A stretch of DNA of 64,000 bases from an uncultured Collinsella sp. (GTDB lineage: Bacteria; Actinomycetota; Coriobacteriia; Coriobacteriales; Coriobacteriaceae), in assembly GCA_900752545.1 (NCBI GenBank), contig CAADVS010000026.1, positions 1 to 64,000 on the forward strand. The letters run 5' to 3'. Under the pieces are notes generated by a model. That model saw only the letters and a program-made list of their open reading frames with translations, did not search any database and was not told the DNA's origin. A program made the position numbers and the translations under genes. Below, one piece after another: positions 24,875 through 33,239 of the stretch (the stretch's first letter is position 1; the number at the start of each line of letters is the position of its first letter).

Positions 24875-26264
24875 AGGTAGATGAGGTATCGACGACGCCG
24901 GTCGCATTGGCAACCGCGACTATGACGATCATGCATAGGAGCAGCACACCCAATGCCTTGAGCCAGAGTTTCGCGAGTTTCTTGCCGCGACAGCTGTCGA
25001 GCAGTGCGAATCGCCGACGAAGACGACGCTTATCGAGCAGCGCGAAATGCATAAGCACCATAAGGCCATCGACAAAGATAAAATACTCGATTATGAGAAG
25101 CCACGTCGGGTAGCTTTGGTTTGCTCCGGTGGGGTGAAAGACGGCAAAGTGACTTCCGGCAAAGAACACAAGCAGCGAGAAGCAGACGAGCGTATTCCAA
25201 ATGCGCCCCAGAGACTCCGGAACGCGAGAGAGCAAACCGCATGCAGCGGAGGCGGCAGGCCTAGGAAGCCCTGCGGGGTTCTGGAGCCCTTGGGGCGTCA
25301 ACGCCGTCTCCGAGGCCGGAGTACGGACAGGCGCAGGCGCAGGAGGCCGCACGGGGCGACTTAGATCGTATGCCGCGCGCGTCGCCCGTCCCAACGCTTC
25401 CGCACTCGCAAAACGTTTGGCCGGGTCGAGCGCCATCGACATGCAGACGGCATCGGTAAGTGGAGTGGGAATGCCGCGCGCCTCGCATTGCTCGCGCATG
25501 TCGAGCCCTGGTTTAGGGTCGACTCCCGTCAAGCAGAAGAACAACAGGGCGCCAAGTGCGTAGACGTCGCTGCGCACACTCGTCTGCCCAAACCCATACT
25601 GCTCGGGCGGCGCATAGGGTCGCGTGCCAAACTTGACGGTGTCGGCATCGGCGCCGTCGCGCCATACGCGAGCGATCCCCAAGTCGATAATCACCAGCGA
25701 TGAAAATGTCAGGCCGTCATCAGGCGTATAGTTGGCACCCGTCACGATGATATTCGACGGCTTGAGGTCACGATGGATCACCGGCGCCGACGTCTCCCCC
25801 GCCATTGCAAAACCGGCGTGGAGCTCGCCCACGGCATCGCATAGGGCAGGATACAATTCACGCGCATAATCGGGGGTGGCTCCCAGACGGTCCACCAGCG
25901 CCCCGAGTGTCTCCCCTTCGATGTATTCCATAACCACGTTGAGCTCGTCGCCCACACGACGACAATCGACGATTCTGGGCAGGTGCTCAAAACGCCTGCC
26001 TGCCCGCTGAGCGGCAAACAGGCGCTCGTATGCCCCGCCGATTTGAGCCGAAGCATCGATGCGTTTACGGACAAAGGGGCCGAGCGAACCACCGCCGGTT
26101 CCTTCAAAGTACACGAGCTCGGTTGCTTCAACGGACGAGCGCTTAAGTACACGCTCCACGCGATAGCTGTCGTCGCGATCGAGCGACGCCAGGTGCTCGG
26201 CAAGCGCTGCGGTCAGCTCGTCATCGGAATATGTTGGGCTCTGAGTATCCATAGCCTCCATCAT
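24873..26264 (-). CDS. membrane-anchored serine/threonine protein kinase
   Basis: A protein kinase of the Hanks type, about 463 residues. The N-terminal kinase domain contains FVRKRID (the lysine of the ATP site), VMEYIEGETL (hinge), HRDLKPSNII (catalytic loop), IDLGIAR (DLG where most have DFG), GTRPYAPPEQYG (activation segment, P+1 loop) and SDVYALGALLF. After a Pro-rich linker three hydrophobic segments follow (about 355-380, 385-410, 440-460), so the kinase is tethered from its C-terminal side, with no obvious extracellular PASTA sensor. Start choice is uncertain: GTG 26282, ATG 26264 and ATG 26252 are all possible. It lies 86 bp downstream of a small DNA-binding-like gene. Confidence 0.87.
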   Translation of the reverse strand: MMEAMDTQSPTYSDDELTAALAEHLASLDRDDSYRVERVLKRSSVEATELVYFEGTGGGSLGPFVRKRIDASAQIGGAYERLFAAQRAGRRFEHLPRIVDCRRVGDELNVVMEYIEGETLGALVDRLGATPDYARELYPALCDAVGELHAGFAMAGETSAPVIHRDLKPSNIIVTGANYTPDDGLTFSSLVIIDLGIARVWRDGADADTVKFGTRPYAPPEQYGFGQTSVRSDVYALGALLFFCLTGVDPKPGLDMREQCEARGIPTPLTDAVCMSMALDPAKRFASAEALGRATRAAYDLSRPVRPPAPAPVRTPASETALTPQGLQNPAGLPRPAASAACGLLSRVPESLGRIWNTLVCFSLLVFFAGSHFAVFHPTGANQSYPTWLLIIEYFIFVDGLMVLMHFALLDKRRLRRRFALLDSCRGKKLAKLWLKALGVLLLCMIVIVAVANATGVVDTSST

Positions 26265-26350
26265 AGCGCAGGGCGCAGACACCCCATGGCATCCGCGCCC
26301 CGTTCGTTTGCATCGTTGTTCGACAGCTCTACCGGCTCAGATATCAGCCG

Positions 26351-26773
26351 CTAACTCACCGTCTCCTCGCCAAAGCGATACAGTTCCTCGTTGACCTTTT
26401 GGAGACTGCACCCGCGATCGATGCAAAAGATGATAATCGCATCGCGGCGGTCCTTGCAGTTAAGGACGCTTACCCCGGCAGCCGTCAGCGCACGGTTGGT
26501 CTCTTTGAGCGTCAGCGCCATCGCAAAGGCAATCTGCAGCACCTTATTGCGACTCGGATGACGCGCACCGGTAAAGATCTGATAGCCAAAGGTCTCATTG
26601 AGATCAGCCATACGGACCACGCGCGAGCGCTCCAAGCCCTTTTCCTGCAGTAGCTGCTTCAGGTAGTCCGAAAGCGACGGGGCGGCAAAGTCGTGCTCCC
26701 TGATATAGTCATCGATGTTCGGCGCATCGAGAAGCTCATTGAGCAACTCCTCGGTCAGCTTTTTATCGGACAT
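26351..26773 (-). CDS. small helix-turn-helix-like protein upstream of the kinase
   Basis: A 140-residue cytoplasmic protein that I cannot assign to a named family. The central part (about 40-100; LKQLLQEKGLERSRVVRMADLN followed by FTGARHPSRNKVLQIAFAMAL) has the rhythm of an XRE-type helix-turn-helix, with the recognition helix region ending in SRNKVLQIA. The remainder (ETNRALTAAGVSVLNCKDRRDAIIIFCIDRG) looks like a helical dimerisation part. It is the first gene of a two-gene unit with the Ser/Thr kinase and has a GGGGGAGGTG ribosome binding site before ATG 26773. It may be the kinase's substrate or regulator; that is a guess from position. Confidence 0.6.
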   Translation of the reverse strand: MSDKKLTEELLNELLDAPNIDDYIREHDFAAPSLSDYLKQLLQEKGLERSRVVRMADLNETFGYQIFTGARHPSRNKVLQIAFAMALTLKETNRALTAAGVSVLNCKDRRDAIIIFCIDRGCSLQKVNEELYRFGEETVS

Positions 26774-26805
26774 ACGACTTCACCTCCCCCAGTGCATGCA
26801 ACATG

Positions 26806-27249
26806 CTAGAAACCGCTTACGTCCGAACGCTCCCAGCTAGCAACCTGGTCGGGAGACACCGTACCCAGCGCCTCGAACTTCCAGGAGCCGCCCGCCTTCA
26901 GATGATTGGTGTTTGCAAGAGCCGTTCCAACCTGGTTGCCATCGGCATCATACAGAACATATTCAATCTGAATGTAGCTCTTTTCCTTGTCCGTGTTATT
27001 GGTCAGGGTGCCCGTGATCTTATAGGTAAACTGATTGGAAGTGTCTTCAGCCTCGTCAGCAATGGTATACGGTTCTTGCGGTTCTTTTTGCTCCTCAGCC
27101 TGCCGTGTCGTCTCGGCAGGTTTTGCCGAATCGCTCGCAGACGAATCGGTTGAGTTGCCGCCCATAGAGCCCACGGCACCGACAATAACCAGCACCACGA
27201 TGATGCCTAGGACAATCTTACCGATTGGCTTCTTTCCCTCTTTTGCCAT
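26806..27249 (-). CDS. FxLYD domain membrane-anchored protein
   Basis: A 147-residue protein with a short basic start, one membrane helix (about 10-29; KIVLGIIVVLVIVGAVGSMGG), a Ser/Glu-rich spacer, and a C-terminal FxLYD-like beta domain (about 70-147) containing TYKITGTLTNNTDKEKSYIQIEYVLYDADGNQV in two blocks. It is expected to face the outside of the cell as a small sandwich domain of unknown ligand. AGGAAGGATG precedes ATG 27249, and that Shine-Dalgarno lies inside a 14-bp hairpin arm (27255-27308). Domains of this kind usually occur in secreted or lipoprotein accessory proteins; a precise role cannot be read. Confidence 0.75.
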   Translation of the reverse strand: MAKEGKKPIGKIVLGIIVVLVIVGAVGSMGGNSTDSSASDSAKPAETTRQAEEQKEPQEPYTIADEAEDTSNQFTYKITGTLTNNTDKEKSYIQIEYVLYDADGNQVGTALANTNHLKAGGSWKFEALGTVSPDQVASWERSDVSGF

Positions 27250-27254
27250 TATTC

Positions 27255-27308
27255 ATCCTTCCTACGATCCGGCTACCGTGCCGGTACACAGCACATCGTA
27301 GGAAGGAT
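27255..27308 (-). promoter_or_regulatory. hairpin that covers the Shine-Dalgarno of the FxLYD gene
   Basis: Perfect 14-bp arms (27255-27268 and 27295-27308) around a 26-nt loop. The 3' arm on the transcript contains AGGAAGGAT, which is the ribosome binding site of the gene starting at 27249. Folding would hide it. There is no T-tract, so this is not an ordinary terminator. Confidence 0.55.
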
Positions 27309-27412
27309 TGAACTTGAATTCATTAGCTGAGAGCTAAGGCTGCGGTAAACGACCAATGCAGTTATCCAAACGCCGAGCAAACGCACTGCGCGCGACCGTC
27401 TGCCGGCAGCGA

Positions 27413-27736
27413 TCAACCCACCGTGACGGATTCCCCGGTAAAGGCACTGATCATCAACAGGATAAAGAAGGCCAAATAGCTGATGCTCAGCAGGTAGGCG
27501 ATGACCAAAAAGGCAATCCATCCTACATTGGTCTTACCGTCGGCGCGGCGCTGTTCACGACTGCGATAAAGCCAAATCGTCACGCCGATGGCAGTGATAA
27601 ACAGCACAAGTGCTGCCGCGGCAAGCCCGGCAAGCGCAAACATCACGCCAATGCTCACAGCAATAACCGGAAGCAGCAGCAAACCGCACCCGCATCCACC
27701 CGGACTATATACGGCAGACTGTCGGCGTCGTTCCAT
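27413..27736 (-). CDS. small membrane protein of unknown function
   Basis: About 107 residues with a Gly/Cys-rich start (SPGGCGCGLLLLPVIAVSIG) and three hydrophobic segments (about 16-33, 35-54 and 71-97), separated by a basic loop YRSREQRRADGK. I recognise no family. The gene is coupled to the M20 amidohydrolase upstream: a GTG overlaps that stop codon, while ATG 27736, which I prefer, has GGAG 5 nt upstream. Small integral membrane proteins of this shape are often partners of an enzyme or transporter, but nothing in the sequence identifies which. Confidence 0.65.
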   Translation of the reverse strand: MERRRQSAVYSPGGCGCGLLLLPVIAVSIGVMFALAGLAAAALVLFITAIGVTIWLYRSREQRRADGKTNVGWIAFLVIAYLLSISYLAFFILLMISAFTGESVTVG

Positions 27737-27738
27737 CG

Positions 27739-28926
27739 TCACTCCATCACAAGCAATCGTTTGTAGACATCGAGGCCTTTGAGTAGGATTTCCTCGTCAA
27801 AGAGCATGCTATCGGTATGCAGGGCGCTTGTTGCATAGGCGGGGCAGCCATCCGAATCACTCGGGTTGTCTTGGTCCTCTGGCACGCCCGTGCCTAGCAA
27901 GAAGAACACGCCCGGCAGATGGCGCTGATAGAACGCGAAATCCTCGGCGATTAGCAGCGGCTCGTCCACGAGCTGCAATTCGGGCAGAGCGGGCGCGATT
28001 CGGGCAAACAACTCAGGATCGTTATCGACCGGTGGATAGCCCTCGGCAAAGTCGAGATCATACGTGCAGCCCGTTGCGGCACAGGCATCGTCCAGCACGC
28101 GGCGCACGCCTTCGCGCGCCCGGTCGAACATGTCGTCCGTAAACACACGCAGGCTTCCGGCCACATGGGCCTCCCCCGCCACCGCGTTGCAAACGGTGCC
28201 GGCCTGCAGCAGACCAAACTTACCGATACAGGGCTCGTCGGTGCCCAGCTCGTCCATCAGTTCGCGCTCGGCAACCAAGAACTTGGCAGCCGCCAGCGCC
28301 GCATCGTGCGACTCCTCGACCGGAACGCCATAGGTCTTAGCGATATGGATGCTCGTCCCGTGAATATGAATGTGTGTCTCACTCGAACGCGCCAGCAGCG
28401 GACCGGAACAACTCGCCAACGTGCCGGCAGGCAGATCGGGCCACACATGGAAGCCAAAAATGCGGTCAGCCCCATAGCGCTCGAACACACCGCTCTCGCA
28501 TACCGTCTTGGCACCACCGGTCGTTTCCTCGGCCGGCTGGAACACAAAGAGAACGTTGCGCCTAATGGCGCCCGGCTGCTCGCGAATCATACGGTCGACA
28601 TACGTCGCGGCGGCAAGTGCCATGGCCATGTGTCCGTCATGTCCGCAAGCGTGCATCTTGCCGGGATGGATCGAGGCAAAGGCCGCTCCCGTCGCCTCCG
28701 CGATGGGCAGCGCATCCATATCGGCGCGAATCGCCGTGGCACGCGCGGCACCAACGCCAGCGTCGAAGAAAGCGCAGACGCAGCTGGGACACGGATGGGT
28801 CACCTCCCAAGCGAGCGGCGCCAACACGCCCTCGATATAGGCAATAGTCTGCGGAAGATCGAAATCGAGCTCCGGAATGCGATGGAGATCGCGGCGATAG
28901 CGACGGAGTTCTTGGAGCTCGGTCAT
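27739..28926 (-). CDS. M20 family amidohydrolase, possible N-acetyldiaminopimelate deacetylase
   Basis: A 395-residue zinc or manganese amidohydrolase of the M20D group (relatives: hippurate hydrolase, N-acetyl-LL-diaminopimelate deacetylase, aminobenzoyl-glutamate hydrolase). The metal-site motifs are MHACGHDGHMAMALAAA and FVFQPAEETTGGAKT, and the C-terminus has the conserved EDFAFYQ near LPGVFFLLG. ATG 28926 has GAAGGGA upstream and matches the family start (LRRYRRDLHRIPELDF). It is divergent from the lysine operon (lysA-dapA, dapB, dapH). Because DapH produces an N-acetylated intermediate, this enzyme is a good candidate for the deacetylase; a general peptide or hippurate amidase is the main alternative. 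Confidence 0.82.
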   Translation of the reverse strand: MTELQELRRYRRDLHRIPELDFDLPQTIAYIEGVLAPLAWEVTHPCPSCVCAFFDAGVGAARATAIRADMDALPIAEATGAAFASIHPGKMHACGHDGHMAMALAAATYVDRMIREQPGAIRRNVLFVFQPAEETTGGAKTVCESGVFERYGADRIFGFHVWPDLPAGTLASCSGPLLARSSETHIHIHGTSIHIAKTYGVPVEESHDAALAAAKFLVAERELMDELGTDEPCIGKFGLLQAGTVCNAVAGEAHVAGSLRVFTDDMFDRAREGVRRVLDDACAATGCTYDLDFAEGYPPVDNDPELFARIAPALPELQLVDEPLLIAEDFAFYQRHLPGVFFLLGTGVPEDQDNPSDSDGCPAYATSALHTDSMLFDEEILLKGLDVYKRLLVME

Positions 28927-29076
28927 AGAGAATCCCTTCGTGAGGCACATCTGTTGCAACTTATTGTGATACAGGATCGTGGCACACATGTTTCCAGCAT
29001 ATTGCTGCATTTTTTAAACGTTATATACGAATACTCTTGTTTGGTAAAGTGCAACGTGATAGGGTCTTTACCACTT

Positions 29077-29233
29077 GATAGAGGCGCGGGCACGAAGAGC
29101 CACGGGCGAGTCGGCAGACTTTGACCCCGTGGGGAGGCGAAACCCGCCGAACTGGGTTTTTCGGGCACGAACAACCTGGTGGGCCTGTGGGAAACACCCA
29201 CAGGACTGTCTGCAGCAATGCGGGAGCGCTATC
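29077..29233 (+). promoter_or_regulatory. lysine riboswitch (L box)
   Basis: Aptamer recognised by its conserved core: GATAGAGGCGCGG at the start, ACGAAGAG just after, GGGGAGGCGAAACCCGCCGAA (two pieces of the P2-P3 region), the paired GGGCCTGTGGGAAACACCCACAGG stem in two arms, and GGAGCGCTATC closing P1. The P1 arms are GATAG (29077-29081) and CTATC (29229-29233). Lysine binding normally reduces expression. The 3' P1 strand can alternatively pair with 29280-29290 (GCTATCCGGAC with GTCTGGATAGC), adjacent to the lysA Shine-Dalgarno. That offers a plausible expression platform acting on translation. Confidence 0.88.
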
Positions 29234-29304
29234 CGGACATTGGGTCCACGCTATGCGGATTCGATGCGCAGATGGCGCCGTCTGGATAGCGAGGTTTACG
29301 GGAC

Positions 29305-31614
29305 ATGGCATTGACCCCCAACGAGGCATATGCGGCCAAGCAGCCGTTTGTGGACAAGGAGACACTCGAGCATATCGTCGAGCAGTTCCCCACGCCGTTT
29401 CATCTATACGACGAGGCGGGCATCCGCCGCAACATGCAAGAAGTACGCGACGCCTTTGCATGGAACCCGGGCTTTAAGGAATACTTTGCCGTCAAGGCCA
29501 ATCCCAACCCGGCGCTCATCTCCATTCTCAACGAATACGGCTGCGGCTGCGATTGCTCGAGCTATACCGAGCTCATGATCGCCCGCTCGCTGGGTATCAC
29601 GGGACACGACATCATGTTCTCGTCCAACGACACGCCGGCGGCCGACTTTGAGCTCGCCGACAAGTTGGGTGCCATCGTCAACTTTGACGACATCAGCCAC
29701 ATAGAGTTCTTTGAGCGTGTTGCGGGGCCCATCCCCAAAACGGTCAGCTGCCGCTTTAATCCAGGCGGCCTGTTCCAGCTCTCCAACGGCATCATGGACA
29801 ACCCGGGCGACTCCAAGTACGGCATGACCACCGAGCAGCTCTTCGAGGCCTTTCGTATGCTCAAGGCCAAGGGCGCCGAGAACTTTGGCATCCACGCATT
29901 CCTTGCCAGCAACACCGTCACCAACGACTACTACCCCAAACTCGCGCGCATCCTCTTTGAGCTTGCCGTGCGCTTGGAGCGCGAGACCGGCGCACATGTC
30001 GCCTTCATCAATCTGTCCGGCGGCGTCGGCATCCCCTATCTGCCCGAGCAGCAGGCCAACGACATTCACGCCATCGGCGAGGGGGTGCACGCGGCATACG
30101 ACGAGATCCTGGTTCCTGCCGGCATGGGCGATGTGGCCATCTGCACCGAGATGGGCCGCTTTATGATGGGCCCCTACGGCTGCCTGGTCACCAAGGCCAT
30201 CCACGAGAAGCAGATCTACAAGAACTATATCGGCGTGGACGCCAGTGCCGTCGACCTCATTCGTCCCGCCATGTATGGCGCTTACCACCACATCACGGTG
30301 ATGGGTCAGCCGGACGGTCCTGATAAAACCGCAGCCCCCGTCACAAACACGTACGACATCACGGGCAATCTGTGCGAGAACAATGACAAGTTCGCCATCG
30401 ACCGCGAGCTGCCGCATATCGACATGGGTGATGTGCTCGTGATTCACGACACCGGCGCGCATGGCTACTCCATGGGCTACAACTACAACGGACGGCTGCG
30501 CTCGGCCGAGGTCCTGCTGCGCCCCGATGGCTCGGCCGACCTCATCCGACGCGCCGAGCGCCCGGGCGATTACTTTGCCACGCTCGACGTGCTGCCGTGC
30601 GGCCGCGAGCTGCTGGCCAAATCGCGCGCCGAAAGCGCCCGCCGTCGCGCTCAGGACGAGCGCCTGGCCGTCGCCGCCCAATGGAACAAACGCATCCAGA
30701 TCGCGGAAGCGAAGGAGAAGAACATGGATATCCGCAACCTCGAGGGCTCGATCGTCGCCCTCGTCACGCCGTTTAAAAAGGACGGCAGCGTCGACTTTGA
30801 CGCGCTCGAGCGCCTTATCGATTTCCACTTGCAAAATGGCACCGACGCCATCCTCACCCTGGGCACCACCGGTGAGAGTGCCACGATGACCGATGACGAG
30901 GACAACTCCGTCGTCGCCGCCGTGGTCAAGCATGTTGCAGGACGCGTCCCCGTCATCGCCGGCTCGGGCTCCAACTCCACGCAGACCATGCTCACCAAGT
31001 CGCTCACCTATCAGGGCCTGGGCGCCGACGGTCTGCTGCTCATCACCCCCTACTACAACAAGTCTAATGAAGAGGGTATCTATCAGCACTTTAAGACCGT
31101 CGCCGATGCCGTGGACATCCCCTGCATCCTGTACAACATCCCCGGCCGCTGTGGCTGCGGCATCAGCGAGCGCAACGTAGAGCGCCTGGCCGCACATCCC
31201 AACATCATGGGTATTAAGGAAGCCTCTGGCAACGTCGCCTACGCGGCCAAGATCGCCCACCTGCTGTCCGACGACTTCCGCATGTACTCGGGCGAGGACG
31301 CGCTTACCGTGCCGCTCATGAGCCTGGGCGCCTCGGGCACCATCAGCGTGTGGGCCGATGTTCAGCCGCAGCTCGTGCACGACATGTGCCGCGCCTATCT
31401 GGACGGTGACGTGGCACGCGCCCGCGATATCCAGATTGCCGGCCAGCCGCTCATCAATGCCCTCTTTAGCGAGGTCAACCCCATCCCCGTCAAGGAAGCG
31501 CTCGCCCAGATGGGCATGATCGAGGCAAACTACCGTATGCCGCTGTGCCCCATGGCAGACGACACGCGAGCCGCACTTACCGATGCTCTGAAGGGAGCTG
31601 GTCTGCTTGATTAA
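29305..31614 (+). CDS. fused diaminopimelate decarboxylase / dihydrodipicolinate synthase
   Basis: One uninterrupted frame of 769 codons encodes two lysine enzymes. Residues 1-about 440 are diaminopimelate decarboxylase (LysA): PLP lysine in YFAVKANPNP (Lys64), CENNDKFA and HDTGAHGYSMGYNYNGRLRSAEVL, the last step to lysine. A basic helical linker (about 441-473) leads without a stop into a complete 296-residue 4-hydroxy-tetrahydrodipicolinate synthase (DapA, from Met474): LGTTGES, LLITPYYNKS, YNIPGR and the Schiff-base lysine in GIKEASGN. The DapA part also has its own Shine-Dalgarno and ATG 30724, so a separate DapA may be made. The order is last enzyme, then first enzyme. It sits under a lysine riboswitch, followed by dapB (8-bp overlap) and dapH. 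Confidence 0.9.
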   Translation: MALTPNEAYAAKQPFVDKETLEHIVEQFPTPFHLYDEAGIRRNMQEVRDAFAWNPGFKEYFAVKANPNPALISILNEYGCGCDCSSYTELMIARSLGITGHDIMFSSNDTPAADFELADKLGAIVNFDDISHIEFFERVAGPIPKTVSCRFNPGGLFQLSNGIMDNPGDSKYGMTTEQLFEAFRMLKAKGAENFGIHAFLASNTVTNDYYPKLARILFELAVRLERETGAHVAFINLSGGVGIPYLPEQQANDIHAIGEGVHAAYDEILVPAGMGDVAICTEMGRFMMGPYGCLVTKAIHEKQIYKNYIGVDASAVDLIRPAMYGAYHHITVMGQPDGPDKTAAPVTNTYDITGNLCENNDKFAIDRELPHIDMGDVLVIHDTGAHGYSMGYNYNGRLRSAEVLLRPDGSADLIRRAERPGDYFATLDVLPCGRELLAKSRAESARRRAQDERLAVAAQWNKRIQIAEAKEKNMDIRNLEGSIVALVTPFKKDGSVDFDALERLIDFHLQNGTDAILTLGTTGESATMTDDEDNSVVAAVVKHVAGRVPVIAGSGSNSTQTMLTKSLTYQGLGADGLLLITPYYNKSNEEGIYQHFKTVADAVDIPCILYNIPGRCGCGISERNVERLAAHPNIMGIKEASGNVAYAAKIAHLLSDDFRMYSGEDALTVPLMSLGASGTISVWADVQPQLVHDMCRAYLDGDVARARDIQIAGQPLINALFSEVNPIPVKEALAQMGMIEANYRMPLCPMADDTRAALTDALKGAGLLD
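30711..30726 (+). promoter_or_regulatory. internal ribosome binding site and start codon for DapA
   Basis: AAGGAGAAGAAC precedes ATG 30724, the normal first residue of DapA, inside the fused frame. The Shine-Dalgarno bases encode Lys-Glu-Lys of the linker. Internal initiation would give free DapA in addition to the fusion. Confidence 0.6.
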
Positions 31615-32347
31615 GACCGTCATTATGGGAACGGGCCGCATGGGCTCGCTCATCCGCACCACCGCCGAGGGCGTTGTCGACGCCGCCGGTCAACCCGTTT
31701 TTGATATCGTGGCCCAGATTGGCTTCGATTTGAGCAAGCTCGAGAACGCACCGGCTGCCGATGTGATTATCGACTTCTCGAACGTCGCGACCTTCGACGC
31801 CGTCGTCGCCTATGTCGAGCGCACGGGCGCGGCATTGGTCTCAGGCACCACAGGCTACACCCCCGAGCAGATGGACCGCCTGCGTGAGCTGGGCCAGAAC
31901 ACCCGCGTTATGCACTCGGGCAATTACTCCATCGGTATCGCAGCCCTGCGCCATCTGGTAGCGCAGGCTACACGCGAGCTGCCCGGCTTTGACTGCGAAA
32001 TCGTCGAGACGCACCACAACCAAAAGGTCGATGCCCCCAGCGGCACTGCCAAGCTACTGCTCGATGCCGTCGTCGAAGCTGAGCCCGAGGCAGGCTACCA
32101 CCCCGTCTATGGCCGCGAGGGCATGTGCGGCGCGCGTGACCCCAAGGAGATCGGTATGCACTCGCTGCGCGGCGGCACCGTCGCCGGCGTGCACGAGGTA
32201 AGCTTTTTCGGCCAGGACGAGGAGGTCACGCTCACCCACCGCGCCACGAGTCGTCAGATCTTTGTCAACGGCGCCTTGGCAGCCGCGCAGAAGCTCGTCA
32301 CCCGCGAACCCGGCTTCTATACGTTCGACCAGGTCATGTTTGTCTAA
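31607..32347 (+). CDS. dapB: 4-hydroxy-tetrahydrodipicolinate reductase
   Basis: Reduces the DapA product to tetrahydrodipicolinate with NAD(P)H. The 246 residues include the nucleotide loop MGTGRMGS at the N-terminus, SGTTGYT, the family signature ETHHNQKVDAPSGTA (about 141-155, with the catalytic His and substrate-binding Lys), and the C-terminal THRATSRQIF. It starts with TTG 31607, 8 bp inside the dapA stop region, so the two are coupled; an AAGGGAG site is about 10 nt upstream. The next ATG would remove the first beta strand, which is why TTG is preferred. A spacing of 39 bp separates it from dapH. Confidence 0.94.
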   Translation: MIKTVIMGTGRMGSLIRTTAEGVVDAAGQPVFDIVAQIGFDLSKLENAPAADVIIDFSNVATFDAVVAYVERTGAALVSGTTGYTPEQMDRLRELGQNTRVMHSGNYSIGIAALRHLVAQATRELPGFDCEIVETHHNQKVDAPSGTAKLLLDAVVEAEPEAGYHPVYGREGMCGARDPKEIGMHSLRGGTVAGVHEVSFFGQDEEVTLTHRATSRQIFVNGALAAAQKLVTREPGFYTFDQVMFV

Positions 32348-32386
32348 CCAGGTGTCAACCGAATCCGCCCAAAGGAGAGATAGCAA

Positions 32387-33106
32387 ATGAGTAACGCAGC
32401 CGAGATGGATGCACAGGAGATTATCAACTACATCGCCACCGCGCCCAAAAAGACGCCCGTCAAGTTGTACGTGCGCGAGAAGCCGGGCATGAAGGTTGCT
32501 TGGGGCGACGCACATGTCTACGGCGGTCGTCGCGGCAAGACCGTCTTTGGCGACTGGGATGAGCTTAAGGCCATCCTGGACGCCAACGCCGATTCCATCG
32601 ATTACTACGACGTTGAAAACGATTGCCGCAACTCCGCCGTGCCCATGCTCGACCTTAAGGGCATCAACGCCCGCATCGAGCCGGGCGCGATCATCCGCGA
32701 CCGCGTCGAGATCGGCGATCGCGCCGTCATCATGATGGGCGCCATCATCAACATCGGCTCCGTCATTGGCGAAGGCTCCATGATTGATATGGGCGCCGTG
32801 CTGGGCGGCCGCGCCACCGTGGGCAAGAACTGCCACATCGGCGCCGGCACCGTGCTGGCAGGCGTTGTGGAGCCCGCCAGCGCCACGCCCGTCATCATCG
32901 AGGACGATGTCATGATCGGCGCCAACGCCGTGGTCCTGGAGGGTGTGCACGTAGGCAAGGGCGCCGTCGTTGCCGCCGGCGCCGTGTGCGTCGAGGATGT
33001 CCCCGCCGGCGCCGTCGTGGCCGGGGTCCCCGCCCGCGTCATCAAGATGCGCGACGAGAAGACCAACAGCAAGACCGGACTGGAAGAGGACTTACGTCAA
33101 CTTTAA
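32387..33106 (+). CDS. dapH: tetrahydrodipicolinate N-acetyltransferase
   Basis: A left-handed beta-helix acyltransferase of 239 residues. The N-terminal domain (about 1-85) reads AQEIINYIATAPKKTPVKLYV, which distinguishes the N-acetyltransferase DapH from the succinyltransferase DapD. The hexapeptide repeats (I-GxxAxI type; about 95-210) include RIEPGAIIRDRVEIGDRAVIM in two blocks, GKNCHIGAGTVLAGV and the PVIIEDDVMIGANAVVLEGV strand. It makes N-acetyl-2-amino-6-oxopimelate from tetrahydrodipicolinate and acetyl-CoA. GGAGAG precedes ATG 32387. It is the last gene of the riboswitch-controlled operon and ends at a terminator. Confidence 0.93.
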   Translation: MSNAAEMDAQEIINYIATAPKKTPVKLYVREKPGMKVAWGDAHVYGGRRGKTVFGDWDELKAILDANADSIDYYDVENDCRNSAVPMLDLKGINARIEPGAIIRDRVEIGDRAVIMMGAIINIGSVIGEGSMIDMGAVLGGRATVGKNCHIGAGTVLAGVVEPASATPVIIEDDVMIGANAVVLEGVHVGKGAVVAAGAVCVEDVPAGAVVAGVPARVIKMRDEKTNSKTGLEEDLRQL

Positions 33107-33111
33107 TAGTT

Positions 33112-33136
33112 ACGCGGTTTTGACAAACCGCGTTTT
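33112..33136 (+). terminator. terminator of the lysine operon
   Basis: ACGCGGTTT-TGAC-AAACCGCGT, a perfect 9-bp stem followed by TTT. Confidence 0.85.
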
Positions 33137-33183
33137 CGCTGACGTATGCTCAACCTGCGGGATAATTCATCCCTAAACAAAAT

Positions 33184-33212
33184 GGCCGAAGCCCCAAGGA
33201 GCTTCGGCCTTT
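33184..33212 (-). terminator. terminator of the nucleoid-associated protein gene
   Basis: GGCCGAAGC (33184-33192) pairs with GCTTCGGCC (33201-33209), with T-runs on the plus side and AAAA before it (T-run on the minus strand). It is probably bidirectional. Confidence 0.75.
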
Positions 33213-33239
33213 GCTTTCTCGCTGTAGGCGCAACGCAAC

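Noticed and set aside
29404..31662. 752-codon minus-strand open frame opposite lysA-dapA
   Set aside because: Antisense shadow of conserved enzymes, created by codon bias; no family signature.
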